Shown piece after piece: positions 1 to 11,361 of a DNA stretch of 64,000 nucleotides. The position numbers and the translations under genes are program-made. The DNA lies in assembly GCF_028776105.2 (NCBI RefSeq), contig NZ_CP145606.1, positions 1,984,001 to 2,048,000 of the forward strand, given 5' to 3'. Every line of letters starts with the position of its first letter. Within the stretch, counting starts at the first letter, position 1. Source of the stretch: Neisseria leonii (GTDB lineage: Bacteria; Pseudomonadota; Gammaproteobacteria; Burkholderiales; Neisseriaceae). A model generated the notes under the pieces. It saw nothing but the letters and a program-made list of their open reading frames with translations. It ran no database searches and was not told the DNA's origin.

Positions 1-1
1 C

Positions 2-964
2 AAACGGCAGTTGGACGGTGTGGGCGGAGGAACGTCCACCACCAGCAAGGCGGTCATTCTCAGCCCTGATGAGGGCGGGGAATATGATGTCAATTACCTG
101 TTTGCCCAAGTGGGCATCGATGAGCCGGTGGTGGACTGGGGCAGCAACTGCGGCAACTGTTCGGCCGTTGCCGCGCTGTATGCCTTGGAAAAGGGCTGGG
201 TGGCCGCGCAGGACGGCATCACGACCGTACGGGTGTACAACGAGAACACCGGTCAGGCGATTGTCCAGCAGATTGCCACGCCCGGGGGCAGGCTGCCGGC
301 AGCCGACAGTCCGATGGCGGGCTGCGTTTATCCCGGTATTGCCGTGAATGTCGGTTTTGAAGACCCTGCGGGCAAAACGACAGGCTCATTATTTCCGGCC
401 GGACAGCCCGAAACGGTCATCACGGTTGAAGGCAGGCCTTATGCCGTTACGCTGGTCGATGCCGGTGCGCCGTGTGTGTATGTGGACGCGGCTTCGCTGG
501 GTCTGGCCGGACAGACGCGCGGGCAGTGGACGGAAACGGTAGGGGACAGTCTGGCGGCTTTGGAGGCTGTCAGACGGCAGGCTGCCGTCCTGATGGGTTT
601 GGCGGACAGTCCCGAGGCAGCTGCGCGGGCCGTTCCCAAGCTCGGTGTGATCGGCTCGGGCGGGGACGGGGCGGATCTGCGGGTGCAGATGCTGTCGATG
701 GGACAGCTCCACCCTGCGATGCCGGTAACGGGATCGGTGGCTCTGACTTTGTCTGCGCGTTACGAAGGCACGGTAACGGCGCGGATTTTGGGCAGAACCG
801 CCCCGACGGGCATCACGCTGGATACGCCTTCCGGCCATCTGCAAACCTTTGCCGCAGACGTTTCGGGTCTGCCCGTGGTCGGGGTTGCCCGTACCTGCCG
901 CATCATGGCACAGGCGCGCATTCATGTGCCGCTCGCGCCTCTGCCCAAGGAGGTGGCGGTATGA
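2..964 (+). CDS. prpF: PrpF-like isomerase (2-methylaconitate isomerase / 4-oxalomesaconate tautomerase family), 5' truncated
   Basis: The reading frame is already open at the window edge and enters as KRQLDGVGGGTSTTSK, a PrpF-family N-terminal motif, so the start lies upstream. The motif WGSNCGNCSA near visible residue 45 carries the conserved cysteine region of the DUF453/PrpF fold, a diaminopimelate-epimerase-like enzyme that isomerises unsaturated tricarboxylates. Known family substrates are 2-methylaconitate (methylcitrate cycle) and 4-oxalomesaconate. Its stop codon overlaps the start of the next gene (ATGA), so it is translationally coupled to a tricarboxylate transporter. That context suggests it handles an imported tricarboxylate, but which one cannot be told. 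The symbol is by family only. Confidence 0.85.
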   Translation, partial: KRQLDGVGGGTSTTSKAVILSPDEGGEYDVNYLFAQVGIDEPVVDWGSNCGNCSAVAALYALEKGWVAAQDGITTVRVYNENTGQAIVQQIATPGGRLPAADSPMAGCVYPGIAVNVGFEDPAGKTTGSLFPAGQPETVITVEGRPYAVTLVDAGAPCVYVDAASLGLAGQTRGQWTETVGDSLAALEAVRRQAAVLMGLADSPEAAARAVPKLGVIGSGGDGADLRVQMLSMGQLHPAMPVTGSVALTLSARYEGTVTARILGRTAPTGITLDTPSGHLQTFAADVSGLPVVGVARTCRIMAQARIHVPLAPLPKEVAV

Positions 965-2082
965 AACAGTTATTTTCCCTGATTCCGAAAAAGGCCTTCG
1001 GCCGCCTGATTCAGACGGCCTCTGTTGCGGCTGCGGCCGCCGTGCTGTCTGCCTGCGCGCCGCAGCAGGCCGGTTATAAACCGACGGGGCCCGGCGTGGT
1101 CGATGTGATGGTGCCGTATGCGTCGGGCGGCGGTACGGATACTTGGGCGCGGTTTATCACGCAGGCGTTTGCCGATGTCAATCCCGACGTGAAGCGTTAC
1201 CAGGTGGTCAATGTGCCCGGCGGCGAAACCATTACCGGCACCAATGCGTTTGTGAAAAGCGGGGTGAAGACCGGTCAGTATGTGATGGTCGGTTCGGCAA
1301 CCACCTATTTTCAGGATATGTTGAACCACAAAGCCGCCAAGTTCGATTTCGCCGAGATGGAGCCGCTGGCTTTCAACGGTACGGGCGGCGTGGTGTGGAC
1401 GAGCGGCAAAAGCGGCATCAAGAATATCGGCGACCTGAAAAATGCACGGGAACCGTGGCTGTACGGCGGCATGAGTGCGTCGGGGCTGGATTTGATTGCA
1501 CTGCTGGCTTTGGAGGCACTCGGTGTGCCGAACCGCGGTGTGTTCGGCTTTGAAGGGCGCGGCCCGAGCCGTCTGGCGGTGCAGCGCGGTGAAACGGATC
1601 TGGATTTTCAGACGACTGCCGCCTATCTGTCGCAGCTGGCCGACGATGTGCCCTCCGGTAAAGTGGTGCCGCTGTTCAGCATGGGTATCCCGATTGACGG
1701 CAAAATCGAGCGCGATCCCAATCTGCCCGATATTCCGACTTTTGACGAGCTGTACCGCCAAATCGGCGGCCAAACCGAGCACCAGCGCATGGCGTATCAG
1801 GCGTTTCAGGCTTTCGTCGCGACCGGTCTCTACTACCAGAAAGGCTTGTGGGCGAATGCCGGTACCGGTGCCGAGGTGGCCGACCAATACGATGCGATGG
1901 TCAAAACACTGAATGCCGATCCGCAGTTTGCCGAAAAGGCCAAAGCGGCGCTTGGCGGCTACCAGCTGATTTCCGGCAAAGCCGCCAAGCAGGATTTTCA
2001 GACGGCCTTGCAGCTGAGTCCGCAGGTGATGGATTTTGTTGCCAAGCTGCTGCTGGACAAATACGGAACGGCGATTCATTAG
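961..2082 (+). CDS. tctC: Tripartite tricarboxylate transporter substrate-binding protein (TctC/Bug family), lipoprotein
   Basis: This 373-residue protein belongs to the Bug/TctC family of extracytoplasmic solute receptors, which deliver organic acids to a TctAB membrane pair. The N terminus has a positively charged start, a long alanine-rich hydrophobic stretch and a lipobox LSAC with cysteine near residue 34, so it should be lipid-anchored rather than freely periplasmic as most Bug proteins are. The segments VPYASGGGTDTWAR and NVPGGETITG match the family's ligand-binding loops. The start is fixed by AAGGAGG about 8 bases upstream and by the ATGA overlap with the preceding gene. The transporter membrane gene follows after 9 bases. 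The ligand is unknown; citrate-like acids are the obvious candidates given the PrpF neighbour. Confidence 0.9.
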   Translation: MKQLFSLIPKKAFGRLIQTASVAAAAAVLSACAPQQAGYKPTGPGVVDVMVPYASGGGTDTWARFITQAFADVNPDVKRYQVVNVPGGETITGTNAFVKSGVKTGQYVMVGSATTYFQDMLNHKAAKFDFAEMEPLAFNGTGGVVWTSGKSGIKNIGDLKNAREPWLYGGMSASGLDLIALLALEALGVPNRGVFGFEGRGPSRLAVQRGETDLDFQTTAAYLSQLADDVPSGKVVPLFSMGIPIDGKIERDPNLPDIPTFDELYRQIGGQTEHQRMAYQAFQAFVATGLYYQKGLWANAGTGAEVADQYDAMVKTLNADPQFAEKAKAALGGYQLISGKAAKQDFQTALQLSPQVMDFVAKLLLDKYGTAIH

Positions 2083-2091
2083 GAGCATAAT

Positions 2092-4080
2092 ATGACGGAC
2101 ATTCTTTTTTCTGCCTTGGGGCAGCTGGCCGATCCGGCGGTATTGATGTATCTGATGGCCGGTGTGGTGATCGGCATTATTATCGGTGTGATTCCCGGTT
2201 TGGGCGGTACGGGTGCGGTGGCCGTACTGATGCCGTTTATTTTCATGCTGGAACCGAATCAGGCCATTGCGATGATTATCGGCGCGGTGGCGGTGGTGCA
2301 TACCTCCGATGTCATCACTTCGGTGGTGCTGGGGATTCCCGGCTCGGCTTCGGCCTCGGTGTTTCTGCTCGACGGCTACAAAATGGCGCAGCGCGGCGAA
2401 GGCGGGCGGGCATTGAGTGCCAGTTTTACCGCCTCCACCATCGGCGGCCTGTTCGGCATTGTCGTCCTGACCCTGATTGTGCCGGTGGCCAAGCCGATTG
2501 TAACGTCGTTCGGTTCGCCGGAGATCTTTGCTCTGATTGTGTCGGGCGTTTTTCTGACGGCCATGCTGTCCAAAGGCAATATGGTGAAAGGCCTGCTGGT
2601 TGCCGCATTCGGTCTGGCGTTGGGTTTTGTCGGCGTGTCGCCCATCAGTGCCGAATACCGCTTCACATTCGGCATCGAATCTTTGAGTGACGGTTTCAAT
2701 CTGGTGGTAGTGGCCTTGGGGATTTTCGGCTTGGCCGAAATGATCGGCCTGATTGCCGAAAAAACCGCCGTTGCCGATCAGAAAGTGGATTTGGGTTCGG
2801 GCTGGCGCAAAGGTTTTCAGGATATTCTGCGCTATCCGTTCGATGTCCTGCGCGGGTCGGCCGTGGGAACGGCGGTCGGTTTTCTGCCCGGTGTCGGTTC
2901 GACGGCCGGTTCGTGGCTGGCTTACGGGCAGGCGCAGGCGTTTGCCGCCCGCAAGGGCGATTCCCGCTTCGGCGACGGCGACCCGCGCGGCGTGATTGCC
3001 CCTTCTGCCGCCAGCAACGGTATCGAGTCGGGCGCGCTGATTCCCACTCTGATTTTCGGTGTGCCGGGTGCCGCGCCGTTTGCCCTGCTGCTGGGCGTGC
3101 TGCTGGTGTTCGGTATCCAGCCCGGCCCTGCTATGATGACCAAGCATCTGGATTTGGTTTATTTCATTGTATGGACGTTCGCGCTGGCCAGTATTGCGGG
3201 TGCGGTACTGTCGTTTGCGCTGGCGCGCCCGCTGGCACGGCTGTCGTTTGTACCGTTTCCGATTTTGGCGGCCGCATTGGTTCCCGTTTTGTTTATGAGC
3301 GGTTTTCAGGGGCCGATTGATCTGAACACTTTTTACATGATGCTGGTGCTGGGGCTGCTCGGCTGGCTGTGCAAAGCCTGCAATATTCCCCGCGCCCCGT
3401 TTCTGATTGCGTTTGTGCTGGCCGAACCTTTGGAGCGTTATTTCTTTTTGACCGTCAAGGTTTACGAGCCGGCCGAATGGCTGACGCGCCCGGTCGTGGT
3501 GGTCGTGATGGCCGTTTTGGCCGCTGCGGTTGTGCTGCCTTGGCTGCGCAGGCGTTTGGCGGCGAAAAACGCACAGGACGCCGGACGTGCCGAAGCGCTG
3601 ATTGCCGAAGCCGAAGGCGGCGAGGCCACGGGCAGGGCCCGCCTGCTGGTGTCGGCGGCGTTTTTGGTGTTTTTTGCGGTTCAGTTTGTGCTGGCCAACC
3701 AATATTCGGGCAACGGTTCGCTGTTTCCGAAAACCGTCGGTCTGGTCGGTATCGGACTGGCGCTGCTGGCCGCCGTGCTGGACTTCGGCCGTCTGAAAAC
3801 CGCGCCGGACGGTGCGGAGCGGCAGGCACGTTGGCGGTACACGCTGCTGACGGTGGGCATGTCGAGCGCATGGGTCTTGTTCTTCATCTGGCTGGTGTTT
3901 GCGGCCGGTATGCTGGCGGGGACCGTGGTATTCGCCCTGACTTTCCTGTTGGCGGTTGCCCGCATGAAGCCGGTGAAAGCCGTGGTCTACACGGCCGGTA
4001 TCGCGGGCTTCATCTGGGCGATGGAGCATCTGGCCTATATGGCTTCGCCTGTGGGCTATCTGCAATTGTGGTCTGCCTGA
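2092..4080 (+). CDS. tctA: Tripartite tricarboxylate transporter membrane protein, TctA with C-terminal TctB-like domain
   Basis: The first roughly 500 residues are a TctA permease: about a dozen hydrophobic segments and the family's glycine-rich signatures near residues 30-45 (IIIGVIPGLGGTGAV) and 255-275 (GFLPGVGSTAGSW). At 662 residues it is about 160 longer than usual. The extra C-terminal part has four more hydrophobic segments, including RLLVSAAFLVFFAVQFVLA and a GSLFPKTVG loop typical of the small subunit TctB. No separate tctB lies between tctC and tctA, so the two membrane subunits appear fused. An AGGAG ribosome site lies 6 bases before the ATG, and a strong terminator follows at 4095-4132. 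It should form the inner-membrane part of the transporter using TctC. Confidence 0.9.
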   Translation: MTDILFSALGQLADPAVLMYLMAGVVIGIIIGVIPGLGGTGAVAVLMPFIFMLEPNQAIAMIIGAVAVVHTSDVITSVVLGIPGSASASVFLLDGYKMAQRGEGGRALSASFTASTIGGLFGIVVLTLIVPVAKPIVTSFGSPEIFALIVSGVFLTAMLSKGNMVKGLLVAAFGLALGFVGVSPISAEYRFTFGIESLSDGFNLVVVALGIFGLAEMIGLIAEKTAVADQKVDLGSGWRKGFQDILRYPFDVLRGSAVGTAVGFLPGVGSTAGSWLAYGQAQAFAARKGDSRFGDGDPRGVIAPSAASNGIESGALIPTLIFGVPGAAPFALLLGVLLVFGIQPGPAMMTKHLDLVYFIVWTFALASIAGAVLSFALARPLARLSFVPFPILAAALVPVLFMSGFQGPIDLNTFYMMLVLGLLGWLCKACNIPRAPFLIAFVLAEPLERYFFLTVKVYEPAEWLTRPVVVVVMAVLAAAVVLPWLRRRLAAKNAQDAGRAEALIAEAEGGEATGRARLLVSAAFLVFFAVQFVLANQYSGNGSLFPKTVGLVGIGLALLAAVLDFGRLKTAPDGAERQARWRYTLLTVGMSSAWVLFFIWLVFAAGMLAGTVVFALTFLLAVARMKPVKAVVYTAGIAGFIWAMEHLAYMASPVGYLQLWSA

Positions 4081-4094
4081 GTATGTGATGCCGT

Positions 4095-4132
4095 GCGGCC
4101 GCCGGGGTTTGGTTCCGGCGGCCGCTTTTTTT
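4095..4132 (+). terminator. Rho-independent terminator after the tct operon
   Basis: An 11-bp perfect GC stem (GCGGCCGCCGG and its complement) with a 9-base loop is followed by seven T residues. It lies 14 bases after the tctA stop and ends the prpF-tctC-tctA transcript. Confidence 0.9.
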
Positions 4133-4147
4133 CGGGCAAGGTATGCG

Positions 4148-4153
4148 TATAAT
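4148..4153 (+). promoter_or_regulatory. -10 element of the bioA promoter
   Basis: A perfect TATAAT lies 40 bases before the chosen bioA start and just after the tct terminator. No good -35 is seen at the right spacing. A longer in-frame bioA start at 4143 lies upstream of this hexamer and would not be in the transcript, which supports the start at 4194. Confidence 0.55.
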
Positions 4154-4193
4154 CGGCGGCTTGATGGTTTTTCGCGGCATAACCGGGATAGAT

Positions 4194-5525
4194 ATGAACA
4201 GTACAACAGGCAGGCCGTCTGAAAACGGCATCGATTTGGCGTTTGACCGCGCCCATATCTGGCACCCTTATACGTCGATGACCGACCCGCTGCCGGTGTA
4301 TCCGGTATCGGGAGCCGACGGAGTGTATATCGAACTGGCCGACGGGCGGCGGCTGGTGGACGGCATGTCGTCGTGGTGGGCGGCGCAGCACGGCTACCGC
4401 CACCCCGAACTGACGGCCGCCGCTGCGGCGCAGTTGGACAAAATGGCGCATGTGATGTTCGGCGGCCTGACGCACGCGCCTGCCGTCGATGTGTGCCGCC
4501 GCTTGCTGGATTTGGTGCCGGACAATCTGGAATGCGTGTTTCTGGCCGACTCGGGGTCGGTGGCGGTGGAAGTGGCGGTGAAAACGGCGGTGCAGTATTG
4601 GGCGGCGCGGGGGCGGCCGCGCAGCCGTTTTCTGACGGTGGGCGGCGGCTATCACGGCGATACGTTTGCCGCGATGAGCGTGTGCGATCCGGTCAATTCC
4701 ATGCACAGCCTGTATGCGCGCTTTCTGCCGGAACAGATTTTTGTGCCTGCGCCGCAGACCCGTTTCGACGGTGAGTGGCAAAGCAGTGATTTGGCCGCTT
4801 TTCAGACGGCTTTGGCGGGGCGGCATGAGGAAATTGCGGCGGTGATTCTGGAACCGGTGATACAGGGGGCGGGCGGTATGCGGATATACCACCCCGAATA
4901 TCTGCGCGGCGTGCGCCGCCTGTGCGACGAATACGGCGTGCTGCTGATTTTGGACGAAATCGCCACCGGTTTCGGCCGTACCGGCAAAATGTTCGCCTGC
5001 GAGCACGCCGCCGTGCAGCCCGACATCATGTGTGTCGGCAAAGCACTGACCGGCGGCATGATGACGCTTTCGGCCATGCTGTGTACGCGGCGGGTGGCAG
5101 AACAGATCGGCAGCGGCCGCCCCGGCGTGCTGATGCACGGGCCGACATTTATGGGCAACCCGCTGGCCTGCGCGGTGGCGGCGGCCAATCTGGCGATTTT
5201 GCAGCGCGGCGAATGGCGGGCGCAGGTGGCGGCCGTCGAAGCGCAGCTGAAACGGGAATTGGGCCGTCTGAAAACGGACGGAGGCTTTATCGGCGGCAAT
5301 ATCCGCGATGTGCGTGTGTTGGGTGCCGTCGGCGTGGTGGAAACCGTGCGGCCGGTGGACATGGCGGCCATGCAGGCGTTTTTTGTCGAAGCGGGGGTGT
5401 GGATACGGCCGTTCGGGCGGCTGGTCTACATCATGCCGCCGTTTATTGTCCGGCCTGCCGAACTGACCCGCCTGACTGCCGCGCTGGCCGAAGCCGTGCA
5501 GCGGCCGGAACTCTTTCTGTCCTGA
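4194..5525 (+). CDS. bioA: Adenosylmethionine-8-amino-7-oxononanoate aminotransferase (DAPA synthase)
   Basis: This class III PLP aminotransferase makes 7,8-diaminononanoate from KAPA using S-adenosylmethionine as amino donor, in biotin synthesis. BioA-specific signatures are HIWHPYTSM near the N terminus and DGMSSWWAAQHGYRHP. The pyridoxal region reads LILDEIATGFGRTG, and the Schiff-base lysine lies in CVGKALTGG. The chosen start gives 443 residues, normal for the family; earlier starts fall before the promoter -10. An uptake sequence at 4209-4220 is inside the coding region and encodes GRPSEN. No other bio gene is adjacent, so the pathway is scattered here. Confidence 0.95.
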   Translation: MNSTTGRPSENGIDLAFDRAHIWHPYTSMTDPLPVYPVSGADGVYIELADGRRLVDGMSSWWAAQHGYRHPELTAAAAAQLDKMAHVMFGGLTHAPAVDVCRRLLDLVPDNLECVFLADSGSVAVEVAVKTAVQYWAARGRPRSRFLTVGGGYHGDTFAAMSVCDPVNSMHSLYARFLPEQIFVPAPQTRFDGEWQSSDLAAFQTALAGRHEEIAAVILEPVIQGAGGMRIYHPEYLRGVRRLCDEYGVLLILDEIATGFGRTGKMFACEHAAVQPDIMCVGKALTGGMMTLSAMLCTRRVAEQIGSGRPGVLMHGPTFMGNPLACAVAAANLAILQRGEWRAQVAAVEAQLKRELGRLKTDGGFIGGNIRDVRVLGAVGVVETVRPVDMAAMQAFFVEAGVWIRPFGRLVYIMPPFIVRPAELTRLTAALAEAVQRPELFLS

Positions 5526-5560
5526 TTGCCGATTTTGCGCAAAGCGCGCGCGCAAACTGC

Positions 5561-5566
5561 TATAAT
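5561..5566 (+). promoter_or_regulatory. -10 element of the leuS promoter
   Basis: TATAAT lies 33 bases before the leuS start. A TTGCGC at 5535-5540 is the nearest -35-like hexamer, but its 20-base spacing is poor. Confidence 0.45.
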
Positions 5567-5577
5567 CGCACGCTTAA

Positions 5578-8232
<2,655 letters not shown>

Positions 8233-8277
8233 TGTCTGCGGCATCCGGCAGGGTGCCGGCAAAACTGGGAGAAAATA

Positions 8278-9528
8278 ATGGATATTTTGATGAGCATCAT
8301 CGGAATGTGCGTATTGCTGGCTGTCGGATTTTTATTGTCCAACAATAAACGTGCGGTGAATTTCCGAACGGTATTCGTCGCGCTGGCCATTCAGGTTGCG
8401 CTGGCCGCGCTGATTCTTTATGTGCCGGCAGGGCGGGACGCACTCTTGGAGGCGGCCAAGGGCGTGAGTGCCGTGATTGCGTACGGTAATCAGGGTATTG
8501 CCTTTGTGTTCGGCAGTTTGGCCGATACCGGTAATGTCGGTTTCATTTTCGGCGTGAAAGTGCTGCCGATTATTGTCTTTTTCTCCGCATTGATTTCGCT
8601 GTTTTACTACACCGGTGTGATGCAGTGGATGATCAGGGTGTTGGGCGGCGGCCTGCAAAAAGCATTGGGGACTTCCAAAGCAGAATCCATGTCGGCAGCG
8701 GCGAATATTTTTGTCGGGCAGGTGGAAGCACCTCTGGTGGTCAAACCGTTTGTCGGCCGCATGACCGAATCCGAGCTGTTTGCCGTGATGGTCGGCGGCA
8801 CTGCCTCGATTGCCGGATCGGTGATGGCGGGCTATGCGGGCATGGGCGTGCCGCTGACTTATCTGATTGCCGCTTCCTTTATGGCGGCACCGGCAGGGCT
8901 GCTGTTTGCCAAGCTGATGTATCCGCAGACGGAACCGTTCAATGATGTATTGGAAGCGGTGCAGGAGGAAGACAAGCCGCATAATGCGTTGGAAGCGTTG
9001 GCAAACGGTGCCGGTGCGGGTATGCAGCTGGCTTTGAATATCGGTGCCATGCTGATTGCCTTTGTGGCGGTGATTGCCCTGCTCAACGGCATTGTCGGCA
9101 TCGTCGGCAGTGTATTCGGCATCGAGGGGCTGACCTTGCAGATGCTGTTCGGCTATATTTTCAAACCGGTTGCGTATCTGGTCGGCGTGCCGTGGGACGA
9201 AGCGGGGATTGCGGGGCAGATGATCGGTATGAAACTGGCGGTGAACGAGTTTGTCGGCTATTTGGAGTTTGCCAAATATCTGCAGCCGGACGCGCCCGTG
9301 CTGCTGAGCGATAAAACCAAGGCCGTCATTACTTTTGCCTTATGCGGTTTTGCCAATTTCGGCACCATCGCCATTCTGATCGGCGGTATCGGCGGGATCG
9401 CGCCCAACCGGCGTTCGGATATTGCGCGCTTGGGCGTGAAGGCCGTCATCGCGGGGACGTTGGCCAACCTGATGAGTGCGACCATTGCCGGCCTGTTTAT
9501 CGGTTTGAGCGGGGCGGCCTTGATTTAG
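8278..9528 (+). CDS. nupC: Concentrative nucleoside transporter (NupC family)
   Basis: A 416-residue membrane protein of the CNT family, which brings nucleosides in with protons or sodium. The motifs [17 protein letters not shown] near residue 142 and the [16 protein letters not shown] segment near residue 290 are characteristic of the substrate-binding core. About ten hydrophobic segments are visible. Start ATG 8278 has GGGAGA upstream. It lies beside the minus-strand cdd-deoC-deoA operon and the convergent phosphosugar mutase gene, so uptake and breakdown of nucleosides are grouped. Whether it prefers pyrimidine nucleosides or is broad cannot be told from sequence. Confidence 0.92.
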   Translation: MDILMSIIGMCVLLAVGFLLSNNKRAVNFRTVFVALAIQVALAALILYVPAGRDALLEAAKGVSAVIAYGNQGIAFVFGSLADTGNVGFIFGVKVLPIIVFFSALISLFYYTGVMQWMIRVLGGGLQKALGTSKAESMSAAANIFVGQVEAPLVVKPFVGRMTESELFAVMVGGTASIAGSVMAGYAGMGVPLTYLIAASFMAAPAGLLFAKLMYPQTEPFNDVLEAVQEEDKPHNALEALANGAGAGMQLALNIGAMLIAFVAVIALLNGIVGIVGSVFGIEGLTLQMLFGYIFKPVAYLVGVPWDEAGIAGQMIGMKLAVNEFVGYLEFAKYLQPDAPVLLSDKTKAVITFALCGFANFGTIAILIGGIGGIAPNRRSDIARLGVKAVIAGTLANLMSATIAGLFIGLSGAALI

Positions 9529-9551
9529 AGAACGGCTGTGCCGCAAAACGG

Positions 9552-9593
9552 AACGCATCTTGAAACATTTTCCGGTTTCAAGATGCGTTTGTT
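9552..9593 (+). terminator. Terminator hairpin between nupC and the deo operon
   Basis: A perfect 15-bp inverted repeat (AACGCATCTTGAAAC, 9552-9566, pairing with 9575-9589) with an 8-base loop is followed by a T-rich stretch. It lies between the convergent nupC and phosphosugar mutase genes and may work in both directions. Confidence 0.75.
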
Positions 9594-9648
9594 TTCAGCA
9601 GCTGCCGTTTGCTTTGCCGCACGGGCTTTTCAGACGGCCTCGGGCGGC

Positions 9649-11301
9649 TCAGCAGTTCAGTTTGCCGTAAACGCCGCTGCGCAGCAGGCCGCGTACGGCG
9701 GCATCGAATTCTGCCAGCGTTTGGGTGGCATGGGCGGCGTTGTCGCCGCGAACGTCCAAATAGAACTTCACTTTCGGCTCCGTTCCGGAGGGGCGGACAA
9801 TCAGACGGCTGCCGTCTTCCAGCCGGAAAACCAGAATATCGTTCGGTTCGTCATGGTCCATATAGTCGGTGGCGGCGGTAATGCTTTGGCTGCCGATGCG
9901 CTGCGGCATATGGCTGCGCAGGGCGGCCATCAGTTTGGGAATATCTTGCGGGTCATCTACCCGGATCGAAATCTGCCCGCTGGCATAAGCACCGAACGTC
10001 CGTTCGAAATCGGCGGCATAATCTGCCAGCGTTCTGCCTTCTGCTTTGAGGGCGCAGACTAAGTCCAAAAATGCCACGGCGGCGGAAATGCCGTCTTTGT
10101 CGCGCACTTTTTCCGGGTCAACCAGATAACCGAGGGCTTCTTCAAAACCGTAGATCAGGTTGTCGACTTTGCCGATGTATTTGAATCCGGTCAGGGTTTC
10201 CTGATGGCCGAACCGGAAATGCTCGGCGATTTTGCCCAGTGCGGGCGATGAAACCAGCGAACAGGCCAGCGTGCCCCGGCGGCCTTCGGCCTGTGCCCGT
10301 CCGGCCATATGCCATGCCAGATAACAGCCGATGACATTGCCGTGCAGGGTCTGCCAATTGCCCTGTGTATCGGGCACAGCCACGGCCAGACGGTCGGCAT
10401 CGGGGTCGTTGGCAATAATCAGTTCCGCGTTTTTTTCTTTGGCCAAGGCAACGGCCAAATCCAGTGCGCCCGGTTCTTCGGGGTTGGGGAAGGCAACGGT
10501 CGGGAATGCGGCATCGGGTTCGGCCTGTGCTTCGACCAGATGGGGCAGCGGCAGACCGGCAGCAGACAGGGTGTGCAGCAGAATATCTTTTCCCACGCCG
10601 TGCATGGCGGTATAGACGTAATTGACCGGCCGGGGCGGGGAGGTGCGGACGGCGGCGGTTTTGCGGATATAGGTATCAATGACGTCGGGGCTGACGGTCT
10701 GATAGTGCGGGCTGCGCGGCAGCCGGCGGATGTCGCCTTGCGCGGCGCGATCGATGGCGGCAGCAATCTGCCTGTCTGCCGGAGACACAATCTGCCCGCC
10801 GCCCTCGGCTTTGCCCAGATAGACCTTGTAGCCGTTGTCCTGCGGCGGATTATGGCTGGCGGTTACCATCACGCCGGCGGCGGTGTCGAGATGCTTGACG
10901 GCATAGGCCAGTACGGGTGTGGGCGTTTGGTGCGGCAGCAGAAAAGTTTCGATACCTGCTGCGGCCATGATTTCGGCCGTATCGCGGGCGAAAATATCGG
11001 AATTTTTCCGTCCGTCGTAGCCGATGACGATGGACGGGGAAGAGTCATGCTGTTTCAAGAACTCTGCCAGACCGGAGGCCGTCTGAATGACCAATACCCG
11101 GTTCATGCCCATCGGGCCGGCCTGCAAGGGGCCGCGCAAACCGGCCGTGCCGAATTTCAGACGGCCGTCGAAGGCTTTTGCCAAAGCGTGTTGCGCGGCT
11201 TCATTGCCCTGTTCGGCAGACCGGATTAAGGCGGAAAGTTCGGATTGTGTTTCCGGGTCGGGGTCTTGGGCCACCCACTGTTTGGCTTGTTCCAAAATCA
11301 T
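9649..11301 (-). CDS. Alpha-D-phosphohexomutase superfamily enzyme (PGM2-like; probable phosphopentomutase)
   Basis: The 550-residue protein has the superfamily's four signatures: the phosphoserine loop VMVTASHNPPQDNGYK near residue 145, the metal loop NDPDADR near residue 300, the sugar-binding region FKYIGKVDNLIYGFEEALGYL near residue 373, and the phosphate loop RPSGTEPKVKFY near residue 518. The FGTAGLRGP segment near residue 50 is typical of the PgcA/PGM2 subgroup, which includes phosphoglucomutases and phosphopentomutases. It is the last gene of the cdd-deoC-deoA operon, which has no deoB in view. The context strongly suggests it converts (deoxy)ribose 1-phosphate to the 5-phosphate that DeoC needs; this is inference, and glucose phosphates may also be substrates. 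Confidence 0.88.
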   Translation of the reverse strand: MILEQAKQWVAQDPDPETQSELSALIRSAEQGNEAAQHALAKAFDGRLKFGTAGLRGPLQAGPMGMNRVLVIQTASGLAEFLKQHDSSPSIVIGYDGRKNSDIFARDTAEIMAAAGIETFLLPHQTPTPVLAYAVKHLDTAAGVMVTASHNPPQDNGYKVYLGKAEGGGQIVSPADRQIAAAIDRAAQGDIRRLPRSPHYQTVSPDVIDTYIRKTAAVRTSPPRPVNYVYTAMHGVGKDILLHTLSAAGLPLPHLVEAQAEPDAAFPTVAFPNPEEPGALDLAVALAKEKNAELIIANDPDADRLAVAVPDTQGNWQTLHGNVIGCYLAWHMAGRAQAEGRRGTLACSLVSSPALGKIAEHFRFGHQETLTGFKYIGKVDNLIYGFEEALGYLVDPEKVRDKDGISAAVAFLDLVCALKAEGRTLADYAADFERTFGAYASGQISIRVDDPQDIPKLMAALRSHMPQRIGSQSITAATDYMDHDEPNDILVFRLEDGSRLIVRPSGTEPKVKFYLDVRGDNAAHATQTLAEFDAAVRGLLRSGVYGKLNC

Positions 11302-11361
11302 TTTTTGCTCCTGTGGTCCGGCGTGATGCGGACGGTTGCCGCCGTGCGTTTGCGGCGGGGT

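Noticed and set aside
970..4206. A 1078-codon minus-strand open frame opposite tctC and tctA
   Set aside because: Its protein is rich in Arg, Gln and His with no family likeness, and both plus-strand genes carry clear motifs. It is a GC-rich antisense shadow.
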